A stretch of DNA of 64,000 bases from an uncultured Algibacter sp. (GTDB lineage: Bacteria > Bacteroidota > Bacteroidia > Flavobacteriales > Flavobacteriaceae). The stretch is taken from contig CANMQH010000005.1 in NCBI GenBank assembly GCA_947499935.1, positions 62,001 to 126,000 of the forward strand, given 5' to 3'. The position numbers and the translations under genes were made by a program. The notes under the pieces are model-generated. The model saw only the letters and a program-made list of their open reading frames with translations. It had not been told where the DNA came from and made no database searches. This document shows positions 10,729 to 18,563 of this stretch, in pieces (positions within the stretch are counted from its first letter, which is position 1; every line of letters starts with the position of its first letter).

Positions 10729-11733
10729 TTAAGCGTTCCTCATAAATTCTTCAGCTTTATCAACCATATTTTTACTCCCGCAAATAAAAGGAACACGTTG
10801 GTGTAATTCTGTTGGTTCTATATCCATAATTCTTGTAAAGCCATTACTGGCTTTGGCATTAGCTTGTTCGGCTAAAAAGGCCATGGGATTACATTCATAA
10901 AGCAAGCGTAATTTACCATTTGGATTTTTAGAACTTTGAGGGTATAAATATATACCGCCCTTAATCATATTTCTATGAAAATCTGAAACCAAAGACCCAA
11001 TGTATCTAGATGTATAAGGCCTATCCCCTTCTTCTTCTTGACAATATTTTATGTAGTTTTTAATCCCTTTTGGAAAATGGACATAATTACCTTCATTTAC
11101 AGAATAAATAGCTCCATCTTCTGGGAATTCCATATCAGGATGCGATAAATAAAAGGACCCAATCGCAGGATTTAATGTAAAACCATTAACACCATCTCCT
11201 GTTGTATAAACTAGCATTGTAGAGGTACCATAAACCACATAACCTGCGGCAACTTGCTGGTTTCCTTTTTGCAAAAAATCTTCTAATTGTACCGGAGTTC
11301 CCACAGGAGTAATTCGTCTATAAATTGAAAAAATAGTTCCTACAGAAACATTAACATCAATATTACTAGACCCATCTAAGGGATCTATTAACACCACGTA
11401 TTTATTTTGATGATTTTCATCTTGGCTATTAATAACAATATAATCATCTTCCTCTTCGCTAGCAATACCACAAACTATATTCCGTTTTGTAAGGGTTTGA
11501 ATAAATTTTTCGTTAGCATAAATATCTAACTTTTGCTGATCTTCACCTTGTATATTAGTATCGCCAGCAGCTCCAATAATATCAACAAGTCCTGCTTTAT
11601 TAACTTCATGATTTACCACTTTAGCAGCTAATCTAATAGAATTTAAAAGACTTGATAATTCGCCCGAAGAATATTTAAAAGAGGATTGGTTTTCAATAAT
11701 AAATTCTCCTAAAGTTTGATTTTTGTGAGCCAT
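10729..11733 (-). CDS. fbp: class I fructose-1,6-bisphosphatase
   Basis: Gluconeogenic enzyme hydrolysing fructose 1,6-bisphosphate to fructose 6-phosphate in the cytoplasm. The 334-residue length is typical of class I. The metal-binding core [20 protein letters not shown] lies at about residue 117, preceded by the EEEDD acidic loop (GIASEEEDD). The substrate-binding block with [20 protein letters not shown] and the C-terminal [13 protein letters not shown] are intact. It is a single gene with its own promoter, divergent from the acetyltransferase-lysC pair and convergent with the preceding repeat protein. Confidence 0.97.
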   Translation of the reverse strand: MAHKNQTLGEFIIENQSSFKYSSGELSSLLNSIRLAAKVVNHEVNKAGLVDIIGAAGDTNIQGEDQQKLDIYANEKFIQTLTKRNIVCGIASEEEDDYIVINSQDENHQNKYVVLIDPLDGSSNIDVNVSVGTIFSIYRRITPVGTPVQLEDFLQKGNQQVAAGYVVYGTSTMLVYTTGDGVNGFTLNPAIGSFYLSHPDMEFPEDGAIYSVNEGNYVHFPKGIKNYIKYCQEEEGDRPYTSRYIGSLVSDFHRNMIKGGIYLYPQSSKNPNGKLRLLYECNPMAFLAEQANAKASNGFTRIMDIEPTELHQRVPFICGSKNMVDKAEEFMRNA

Positions 11734-11755
11734 GAATTTAATTTTTAATTCTGTA

Positions 11756-11785
11756 CAAATATCTATAAATTTTAAACAACTACAA
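11756..11785 (-). promoter_or_regulatory. candidate fbp promoter
   Basis: On the minus strand TTG (11785-11783), a 19-nt spacer and GATATTTG (11763-11756), one mismatch to TAnnTTTG, lie 22 nt upstream of the fbp ATG. Confidence 0.5.
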
Positions 11786-11830
11786 CGTTTTCGTTAAACA
11801 TTAATATGAGAAACTAATTAACTTTTAAGT

Positions 11831-11838
11831 TATATTTG
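11831..11838 (+). promoter_or_regulatory. -7 box of the acetyltransferase-lysC operon
   Basis: TATATTTG is a perfect match to TAnnTTTG and sits 18 nt before the chosen ATG. No convincing -33 TTG at standard spacing. The box overlaps the in-frame TTG at 11836, which is why that codon is rejected as a start. Confidence 0.5.
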
Positions 11839-11856
11839 ATTATAATTATTTTATTT

Positions 11857-12336
11857 ATGAAATTTACCATTAGGCCAGCTACTAAAAACGATATGCCCCA
11901 AGCACTTAACTTAATAAAAGAGTTAGCTATTTTTGAAAAAGAACCCGAAGCTGTAGAGGTAACTATTACAGACTTACAAAACGATGGATTTAGCAAAAAT
12001 CCAGCCTTTTATTGCTTTGTAGCCGAGGTAAACTCTAAAATTGAGGGGATTGCTTTAATTTACAATCGTTATTCTACCTGGAAAGGCAAGATATTACATC
12101 TAGAAGATTTAATTGTAAGTCAAGCTATGCGCGGTCATGGTCTTGGTACTGCACTCTTAAATGAGGTTATTAAATACGGCCATAAATTAGGTGTTAAACG
12201 TATAAACTGGGAAGTTTTAGACTGGAACGAACCCGCTATTGCTTTTTACGAAAAAAAAGGCGCCCATGTTATGCGAGATTGGAACGTGGTGCAAATTAAT
12301 GAAGATGGTATAAAAAACTATATAGCACAATTATAG
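11857..12336 (+). CDS. GNAT acetyltransferase, spermidine/thialysine N-acetyltransferase-like
   Basis: Acetyl-CoA-dependent N-acetyltransferase of 159 residues. The fold landmarks are RPATKNDM at the N-terminus, the YSTWKGKILHLEDLIV strands, the CoA-binding loop RGHGLGTALL and the C-terminal WNEPAIAFYEKKGA. The combination of YSTWxG, LEDL and WNEPAIxFY is characteristic of the SSAT-like branch (spermidine/spermine and thialysine acetyltransferases), which I infer by pattern. The upstream TTG at 11836 falls in the promoter, so the ATG at 11857 is used. lysC starts 1 nt after its stop, so the pair is co-expressed; an amino substrate linked to lysine metabolism is possible. Confidence 0.85.
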   Translation: MKFTIRPATKNDMPQALNLIKELAIFEKEPEAVEVTITDLQNDGFSKNPAFYCFVAEVNSKIEGIALIYNRYSTWKGKILHLEDLIVSQAMRGHGLGTALLNEVIKYGHKLGVKRINWEVLDWNEPAIAFYEKKGAHVMRDWNVVQINEDGIKNYIAQL

Positions 12337-12337
12337 T

Positions 12338-13588
12338 ATGCAAGTATTTAAATTTGGTGGCGCATCTGTTAAAGATGCGATGGGTGTAAAAAATGTGGCT
12401 TCGGTTTTACAAAAAGTTGGTCATAAAGACACTTTAATAGTTGTATCTGCCATGGGTAAAACTACAAATGCTCTTGAGCTTGTCATTAAAAATTATTTTG
12501 AAAATAAATCTGAATTATCCAATGCCATTAACGATGTAAAAACATTTCATAATAACATACTAAAAGATTTATTTGATAATAATAACCATATTGCATTTAA
12601 AAAAATTGCTAACTTCTTTGATGAATTAAATGCTTTTTTAAAAATAAATAAATCGCCAGATTATAATTTTGTTTACGATCAGGTAATTGGTTACGGCGAA
12701 TTAATTTCAACTACAATAATTAGCGAATATTTAAACGCTATACAATTAAAAAACAACTGGGTAGATGTTCGTAACCATATTAAAACAGATTCTTATTACC
12801 GGCGAGCCAATGTAAATTGGAATAAAACACAGCAGTTAATAACATCGTCACTCAATACTTCGGTTTTAAACATTACACAAGGTTTTTTAGGCAGTGATGC
12901 TAATAATTTTGTAACCACATTAGGTAGAGAAGGTAGTGATTACACGGCTGCCATTTTTGCCTATTGCCTAAATGCAGAAAGCGTTACCATTTGGAAAGAT
13001 GTCCCTGGTGTTTTAAATGCAGACCCTAGGTACTTTGAAAACGCACAACTGCTTAACAAAATCTCATATACTGAAGCTATAGAACTGGCCTTTTATGGCG
13101 CTTCGGTTATTCACCCAAAAACGTTGCAACCACTACAAAGAAAGGAAATCCCTTTGTATGTTAAATCTTTTTTAGAGCCAGAAGCTTTAGGTACAAAAAT
13201 TAGTAAAAATGAGCCATTAGACCCTGTGATTCCTTGCTTTATTGTTAAGAAACATCAAGTTTTAATTTCGCTATCATCATTAGATTTTTCATATATCGTT
13301 GAAGAAAATATTAGCGAAATTTTTAATCTTTTACACCTATATAAAATGAAAGTAGATGTTATACAAAATTCGGCCATTAGTTTTTCGGTTTGTGTTGATG
13401 ATTTATATAATAATTTAGGTGAATTATTGCATCATTTAAAAGCCAAATTTAATGTAACTTGCCACGAAAATGTGTCCTTATATACAATTAGGCATTACAC
13501 CCAAAAGGCAATAAACCAAATTGAAACTGGTAAAACACTTTTATTAAAGCAATTAACACAAGAAACTGTCCAAGTAGTAACTAAATAG
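12338..13588 (+). CDS. lysC: aspartate kinase
   Basis: Phosphorylates aspartate, the first step towards lysine, threonine and methionine. The 416-residue protein begins with the amino-acid-kinase signature FKFGGASVKDA, has the GYGELIST block, TLGREGSDYTAA for nucleotide/aspartate binding, and WKDVPGVLNADPR. A C-terminal regulatory ACT-type region (about 300-385, VDVIQNSAISFSVCVDD) suggests feedback control. No fused homoserine dehydrogenase is present, so it is a monofunctional kinase. It follows the acetyltransferase by one nucleotide. Confidence 0.94.
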   Translation: MQVFKFGGASVKDAMGVKNVASVLQKVGHKDTLIVVSAMGKTTNALELVIKNYFENKSELSNAINDVKTFHNNILKDLFDNNNHIAFKKIANFFDELNAFLKINKSPDYNFVYDQVIGYGELISTTIISEYLNAIQLKNNWVDVRNHIKTDSYYRRANVNWNKTQQLITSSLNTSVLNITQGFLGSDANNFVTTLGREGSDYTAAIFAYCLNAESVTIWKDVPGVLNADPRYFENAQLLNKISYTEAIELAFYGASVIHPKTLQPLQRKEIPLYVKSFLEPEALGTKISKNEPLDPVIPCFIVKKHQVLISLSSLDFSYIVEENISEIFNLLHLYKMKVDVIQNSAISFSVCVDDLYNNLGELLHHLKAKFNVTCHENVSLYTIRHYTQKAINQIETGKTLLLKQLTQETVQVVTK

Positions 13589-13610
13589 TTTATTTAGTAC
13601 ATTTACGCTC

Positions 13611-15440
13611 ATGACTAAACTAAATGATACAGGGTTAGTAACCGCCAAAGAGGTGGCTTCGGCTATTCAATTAAGTAAATATGGCTTTATAGGCACTTTT
13701 ATTGGATGGATTTTAATGAAAGTTCTAAAAATATCGACCATAAACAAAGTCTATAAGCGTAATAAACACCTTAACGAGCTTCCTTTTTTAAATAGTATCC
13801 TTGACGATTTTCAAATTAAATTTGAAATTCCCGAAGAAGACTTAAAGCGTTTACCCAAAGATGGCGCTTATATTACCATTTCCAATCATCCGCTTGGAGG
13901 TATAGATGGTGTTTTGCTTTTAAAACTAATGCTAGAACAGCGTAAGGATTTTAAAATTATAGCCAACTTTTTACTGCATAGAATAGTACCTTTAAAACCC
14001 TATATAATGCCTGTTAATCCTTTTGAGGATCGTAAGGATGTAAAATCCAGTATTGCAGGTTTTAAAAACGCAATACTCCACCTAAGAGATGGGCATCCAT
14101 TGGGTATTTTTCCTGCTGGAGAAGTATCTACCTACCGTGATGGTAAATTGGTAGTAGATAAGCCTTGGGAAGAAGCTGCCATGAAATTGATTAAAAAAGC
14201 TGAAGTTCCTGTAGTTCCTATTTACTTTCATGCCAAAAATAGTAAACTATTTTACAAGCTTTCTAAAATTAGTGATACGTTTAGAACCGCTAAATTACCT
14301 TCGGAAGTACTCACACAAAAACGACGAACAATACGGGTTAGAATTGGAAAACCAATTTCTGTAGCAGATCAAAAAGAATATAATACTATTGAGGACTTTT
14401 CGGAATTTTTACGAAAAAAAACCTATATGCTTGCTAACGCTTTTGAAGAAAAATCTAAAATATTAGAAAACATATCGTCTACTCTAAAAACACCAAAAAC
14501 ACCAAAAAATATAGTAACACCTGTTGACAGTCAATTAATGATCGGCGAAGTAGAATCGCTAAGAGCAGAAGATTACAGGTTATTACAAAGTAAAAATTAT
14601 GAAGTGTTTTTGGCTGAAGCAGAAAAAATACCAAATATCCTTCGTGAAATTGGAAGGTTACGTGAAATTACATTTAGAGAAGTTGGAGAAGGTACAAACG
14701 AAGCTATAGATTTAGATACGTTTGATAATTACTACCATCATATGTTTTTATGGGATAATAACCGTAATGTTCTTGCTGGTGCATATAGAATGGGACTAGG
14801 CTCTAAAATTTACGAGAAATATGGCATAGATGGCTTTTATTTACAAGATTTATTTAGGTTTGAGCCCGAACTCCATAAAATGATGAGCCAATCTATAGAA
14901 ATGGGTAGAGCCTTCATTATCAAAGAATATCAACAAAAACCAATGCCTTTATTTTTACTTTGGAAAGGCATTGTACATACCACGTTGCGTTATCCTAATC
15001 ATAAATATTTAATTGGCGGCGTAAGTATTAGTAATCAGTTTTCTAACTTCTCAAAATCATTAATGATTGAGTTTATGAAATCGCATTATTACGATCCTTA
15101 CATTGCACAATACGTCCATCCAAAAAAGGAATTTAAAGTTAAATTAAAAGATGCTGATAAAGATTTTGTTTTTGATGAAACTGAAGCCGATTTAAATAAA
15201 TTTGACAAAGTTATTGATGAAATTGAACCAGGCGCATTACGTTTACCTGTGCTGCTTAAAAAATATATAAAACAAAATGCACGCTTAGTAGCTTTTAATG
15301 TAGACCCTTTATTTAACAATTCTGTTGATGGGTTAATGTATATTAAAATTTCTGATTTACCCGATAGTACAGTGCGTCCTGTTATGGAAGAATTCCAAGC
15401 AGAATTAGAACGTAAATTTATGGAGAGTAATGAGCGTTAA
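13611..15440 (+). CDS. olsF: bifunctional acyltransferase, OlsF-like aminolipid synthase
   Basis: Protein of 609 residues joining two acyltransferase domains. Residues about 70-270 form a PlsC/lysophospholipid-acyltransferase domain with SNHPLGGIDG and FPAGEVSTY motifs. Residues about 310-590 resemble the GNAT-type N-acyltransferase of acyl-ornithine synthesis (OlsB), with EIGRLREITFREVGEG and IEMGRAFI. This fused arrangement is known from OlsF of Serratia and Flavobacterium, where the C-terminal half N-acylates ornithine and the N-terminal half O-acylates it. The amino acid could instead be glycine or another. In the PlsC motif the His and Asp are separated by five residues rather than four. 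The stop overlaps the arsC stop on the other strand. Confidence 0.8.
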   Translation: MTKLNDTGLVTAKEVASAIQLSKYGFIGTFIGWILMKVLKISTINKVYKRNKHLNELPFLNSILDDFQIKFEIPEEDLKRLPKDGAYITISNHPLGGIDGVLLLKLMLEQRKDFKIIANFLLHRIVPLKPYIMPVNPFEDRKDVKSSIAGFKNAILHLRDGHPLGIFPAGEVSTYRDGKLVVDKPWEEAAMKLIKKAEVPVVPIYFHAKNSKLFYKLSKISDTFRTAKLPSEVLTQKRRTIRVRIGKPISVADQKEYNTIEDFSEFLRKKTYMLANAFEEKSKILENISSTLKTPKTPKNIVTPVDSQLMIGEVESLRAEDYRLLQSKNYEVFLAEAEKIPNILREIGRLREITFREVGEGTNEAIDLDTFDNYYHHMFLWDNNRNVLAGAYRMGLGSKIYEKYGIDGFYLQDLFRFEPELHKMMSQSIEMGRAFIIKEYQQKPMPLFLLWKGIVHTTLRYPNHKYLIGGVSISNQFSNFSKSLMIEFMKSHYYDPYIAQYVHPKKEFKVKLKDADKDFVFDETEADLNKFDKVIDEIEPGALRLPVLLKKYIKQNARLVAFNVDPLFNNSVDGLMYIKISDLPDSTVRPVMEEFQAELERKFMESNER

Positions 15441-15862
15441 TTTAACTTATAATCTTTTACAAATACCTTGAAATAAGTTTTTATCTCCTCACGTGCTTTT
15501 AAAAAGGCGGCATGCTTTTCTTCATCTGTACCCTCTAATTTTGATGGGTCGTAAAAATTATGGTGTAAACGCTTAGCATTCTTACTCGGTATATACGGGC
15601 AATTTTCGTTAGCGTGATCACACACGGTAATGATATAATCAAAATCTATATTAGCGTACTCATCTACATGATTTGATGTATGATGGTCTATACTAAGTCC
15701 ATCTTCTTTCATTATGGCCAATGCGCCTGGGTTTAAACCATGAGTTTCTATACCTGCACTATATACATTAACGTTTGTGTGATCTAAAAAATGATTTAAA
15801 TAACCATGTGCCATTTGGCTTCTACAGGAGTTTCCTGTACATAAGACTAATATATTTTTCAT
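15437..15862 (-). CDS. arsC: arsenate reductase, thioredoxin-coupled (LMW phosphatase type)
   Basis: Reduces arsenate to arsenite. The 141-residue protein begins with the phosphatase loop VLCTGNSCRS (Cys8 nucleophile, Arg14) and carries the redox cysteine pair VCDHANENCP at Cys81 and Cys88, the arrangement of the Bacillus/Staphylococcus arsenate reductases rather than of plain tyrosine phosphatases. It is last in the arsR-DUF6428-arsC operon; 74 nt separate it from the DUF6428 gene. Its TAA and the TAA of the converging acyltransferase share the TTAA at 15437-15440. Confidence 0.92.
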   Translation of the reverse strand: MKNILVLCTGNSCRSQMAHGYLNHFLDHTNVNVYSAGIETHGLNPGALAIMKEDGLSIDHHTSNHVDEYANIDFDYIITVCDHANENCPYIPSKNAKRLHHNFYDPSKLEGTDEEKHAAFLKAREEIKTYFKVFVKDYKLN

Positions 15863-15936
15863 ACTTCTCTATGTCTCTTTCAAAAAATCTCTAGTAATTA
15901 AAGATCTTAAAATTTATAATTATTTAAACTTAAAAA

Positions 15937-16437
15937 TTAGCAACATCCGCTTCCTGGTGTACAGGAAGATGCATTGTTAGAAACACTTTCTAAAGCATCT
16001 ACTTCTGGCACACCACAAAGTTCTTTGGCTTTACAATCTGTTTTCTCAATGGCTAATTTAAGTATTATGTTATTTTCCCGTATTTCGAAATCGTTAACAA
16101 ATAATTGCGCTGTATGGAAGTTAGCGTTGCTGTATTCAAACTTAACCTCAGCATCTAATTTATAGGGTTTCATTTTACCTACTTTATTTAAAATTCCCAA
16201 TGCTTTATAACAAGACATATATTGAGTTTTACCTAACTCACTTGGGCTTTCCCAAAGCTGCACAATAGTTTCTTTCCATGTATCTGTTTGACCTCCGCAA
16301 TCAACAGAATCAATAGTTACGTGCTTTACCTCTGTAATATGATAATTAGCACCAACTAATACATTTGGTGCGTATTCAAATAATAAACTTTTATCTTTAT
16401 GTACATTTAATGTATTAAAAAAATCTTCTGTTTTCAT
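15937..16437 (-). CDS. DUF6428 family protein of the ars operon
   Basis: Protein of 166 residues with no transmembrane segment or signal peptide. It looks like the DUF6428 family, which in Bacteroidota is found with ArsR and arsenate reductase (recollection). The N-terminal part has GANYHITEVKHV and VDCGGQTDTWKET, then a beta-rich middle. The C-terminus carries many cysteines (KTDCKAKELCG and SSCTPGSGCC), suggesting binding of a thiophilic species such as arsenite; that is inference. It lies between arsR and arsC, 30 nt after arsR. Confidence 0.75.
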   Translation of the reverse strand: MKTEDFFNTLNVHKDKSLLFEYAPNVLVGANYHITEVKHVTIDSVDCGGQTDTWKETIVQLWESPSELGKTQYMSCYKALGILNKVGKMKPYKLDAEVKFEYSNANFHTAQLFVNDFEIRENNIILKLAIEKTDCKAKELCGVPEVDALESVSNNASSCTPGSGCC

Positions 16438-16467
16438 ATTGATTATTATTTATAATGTTTTATTAAG

Positions 16468-16791
16468 TTAGCAACAATTAGATGTCGTTTTATTAAAAAA
16501 CGAATTAAAAAGGGATTGAAACTCTTTAAAGCGACTAACGTTTAAGCAATAACAAAATTTTTTACCTTTAAAATCTCCTTTTAACAAACCTGCTTTATTT
16601 ATAACTTGTAAATGCTGAGATATGGTTGGTTGTGACAAACCTATTTCATCAACAATATCATTACATATACAATGTTCTTGTTTGCTTATAAACTGTAAAA
16701 TTTTTACCCGAGCAGGATGCGCAAATACTTTAGCTATAATGGCTATGTCATTTATATCATCTGAATATTTATCTAGTTTAGATGCACCCAT
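16468..16791 (-). CDS. arsR: ArsR family metalloregulator
   Basis: DNA-binding repressor of 107 residues with a winged helix-turn-helix (VDEIGLSQPTISQHLQVINKAGLL). The metal-sensing motif EHCICNDIV in the recognition-helix region provides the Cys pair typical of As(III)-responsive ArsR, and further cysteines follow (KKFCYCLN, TTSNCC). First gene of the arsR-DUF6428-arsC operon; a perfect palindrome 20 bp upstream is the probable autoregulatory operator. Confidence 0.93.
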   Translation of the reverse strand: MGASKLDKYSDDINDIAIIAKVFAHPARVKILQFISKQEHCICNDIVDEIGLSQPTISQHLQVINKAGLLKGDFKGKKFCYCLNVSRFKEFQSLFNSFFNKTTSNCC

Positions 16792-16810
16792 ATATCGATA
16801 TTTATCATAT

Positions 16811-16828
16811 GTAATATTGCAATATTAC
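16811..16828 (-). promoter_or_regulatory. candidate ArsR operator
   Basis: Perfect 18-bp palindrome GTAATATTGCAATATTAC located 20 bp upstream of the arsR ATG. On the minus strand TAATATTG within it also fits TAnnTTTG with one mismatch, so repressor binding would cover the promoter. Confidence 0.6.
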
Positions 16829-16885
16829 GATTATAATCATATATAAAAAAGCCAAAAAGTAAATTCTTGGCTTTAAATTATTATT

Positions 16886-17362
16886 TTATAATCCTTTAAA
16901 CCAATTTTGGAAATGCTCTCCCAATACAGGTGTTAGCTTTTTTTCGCCACCTAAAGCACCTATTAAACTCATAATCCAAAATACAATTAAGACTAAATTT
17001 AAAATCCAACCTACAACAGGAATAAACCATAGAACAAATGACAAAATTAGTAATCCAAGCATTTGTCTTATATAAAAAGAGCCTAAATCTGTTTTTTCAC
17101 CATTGTTCATAACCATAGCTATTATCCAACCAATTAGAGTAATATGTGCAATTATAGCTACATTTTTACCGTCGCTAAAAACTTCTTTAGCATCATCAGC
17201 AAATTCACTTGCAGTTTCTTTAGCTTCGTTAGCAAACTCTTTGGCTTTTTCTTTGGCATCATCGGCAAAATCGCCAGCTTTTTCAACGGCTTTCTTTGTA
17301 CCGTCTTTTGCATCATCTAGCATATCATTTAAATCATCACCTAAATTTTTTTCGTCAGACAT
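16886..17362 (-). CDS. DUF4870-like membrane protein with N-terminal helical repeats
   Basis: I start at the ATG at 17362 (MSDEKNLGDD), giving 158 residues; the longer frame begins with a TTG in the upstream region. Residues to about 75 form an acidic/lysine-rich helix with AKExAxEFAxxAKE-type repeats resembling LEA or apolipoprotein helices. The rest has three hydrophobic segments (NVAIIAHITLIGWIIAMVM, LGLLILSFVLWFIPVVGWIL and NLVLIVFWIMSLIGAL) as in DUF4870/Tic20-like proteins. Function unknown; a membrane-associated stress role is only a guess. Gene 17459 upstream on the same strand also encodes a helical protein. Confidence 0.7.
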   Translation of the reverse strand: MSDEKNLGDDLNDMLDDAKDGTKKAVEKAGDFADDAKEKAKEFANEAKETASEFADDAKEVFSDGKNVAIIAHITLIGWIIAMVMNNGEKTDLGSFYIRQMLGLLILSFVLWFIPVVGWILNLVLIVFWIMSLIGALGGEKKLTPVLGEHFQNWFKGL

Positions 17363-17458
17363 ATTAATTGTAGTGTTATAGTTATGTGCTAAAGATAATA
17401 AAAAAAACAAATTGAAATCACATACTTTAAATTGACTTCCTAAGAAAAAATAAATTCG

Positions 17459-17902
17459 CTACAATTTATTAAGAAATCGTTTTATTCTTTTTTTAGTATG
17501 AGTAAGCTTCTTAATACCTACCTCTGACAGAATTTCTAATTTCTCATCTACCTCTTGAGATAAATGCTTTGTCTTTTTTTTAGCTTTTTCAAATTCTTTT
17601 TCTGCTTTTATGGCATATTTATTGGCTGTTTCTTTAAATTCAGAATAAGCAATTTTAGCATCTTGTTCTATTTCAGATATATTTTTTTGAGCATTTTCTT
17701 TAAAATCATCAAATTTATCAAGGGATATATCAGCCAATTCAATAGCCTTATCTTTAGATGAAAAGCATATGTTTTTAGCTAAATACTTAATCTCATCTAT
17801 TTTTTTACTAATGTCTGATTTATTTTCAAAAGTTTCATCATGTATAACTTCTGCCTCATAAACGGTTTCGTCTTCTTTAACTGTATTTCTTTTTTTAAAC
17901 AT
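17459..17902 (-). CDS. hypothetical helix-rich protein
   Basis: Protein of 147 residues, family not recognised. No signal peptide or membrane segment. After a short acidic N-terminus (about 1-35) it is predicted nearly all helical, with Lys/Glu/Ala-rich, LEA-like stretches (DKFDDFKENAQKN, AEKEFEKAKKKTKH) and a basic C-terminus ending KRIKRFLNKL. It is about 100 nt upstream of the DUF4870-like gene on the same strand and the two share helix composition, so they may be functionally linked. Confidence 0.6.
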   Translation of the reverse strand: MFKKRNTVKEDETVYEAEVIHDETFENKSDISKKIDEIKYLAKNICFSSKDKAIELADISLDKFDDFKENAQKNISEIEQDAKIAYSEFKETANKYAIKAEKEFEKAKKKTKHLSQEVDEKLEILSEVGIKKLTHTKKRIKRFLNKL

Positions 17903-17988
17903 TATTATATCTATATATCACTATTAGTCAATGATATCCATAAAATGTTACATTACAAATAAATTGTTTATCAAAAAAGATGTCTTTA

Positions 17989-18450
17989 TTATTTTTTTAA
18001 AATAGAAGATTCATATATTTCTATCCATTGCTTAGTATTAACTTTTGCGGTTAACTCACCTATTAACTTAAAAGGGATATCTTCCATTTTCTTAAACCTA
18101 ATACAACTTTTACCTATATCTAACTTATACTTACAACGTTTCGCATATTCTGAAACAAACCAATCCATCAATTCTGTTTTACTATATAAAACCATACTAT
18201 ATACAGCTATAAAGTTTTTTTGCGATGCTAAATTCATGAATGGCAAGGGTAACTTAGGATTACAATGATAACCATTTGGGTATAAACTATGCGGCACGAC
18301 ATAACCTAACATACCATAAGACATGACTTCTTCCATGCCTTTTGGAAGGTTATCTAGAATGTATTTTCTTAGCGTTTTAAAAGCTCTCTTTCTGTCTTCT
18401 GGTAGTTTATCCAGATATTCTTTTGGTGTTAAAGCGTTGGATTGCATCAT
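17989..18450 (-). CDS. DUF1801 (YdhG-like) family protein
   Basis: Cytoplasmic protein of 153 residues. The N-terminus (TPKEYLDKLPEDRKRAFKTLRKYI), the central VMSYGMLGYVVP with PLPFMNLASQKNFIAVYSM, and KSCIRFKKMEDIP match the DUF1801 pattern, a fold related to frataxin/YdhG. The biochemical role of the family is poorly defined. Two consecutive ATGs (18450, 18447) could serve as start. It stands alone between radA and the helix-rich proteins. Confidence 0.8.
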   Translation of the reverse strand: MMQSNALTPKEYLDKLPEDRKRAFKTLRKYILDNLPKGMEEVMSYGMLGYVVPHSLYPNGYHCNPKLPLPFMNLASQKNFIAVYSMVLYSKTELMDWFVSEYAKRCKYKLDIGKSCIRFKKMEDIPFKLIGELTAKVNTKQWIEIYESSILKK

Positions 18451-18563
18451 GGTTTTGAGATAGATATACTAAAATTTTAAATCTTTTATTAAAAATATTA
18501 AAAATTAAATAATCATAACTCAAATTACTGAAAAACAATGATTAACATAAAACATCTAAGCTA

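Noticed and set aside
17103-17381. 92-codon plus-strand frame rich in Ser/Ala
   Set aside because: It is the antisense shadow of the repetitive helix of the DUF4870-like gene.
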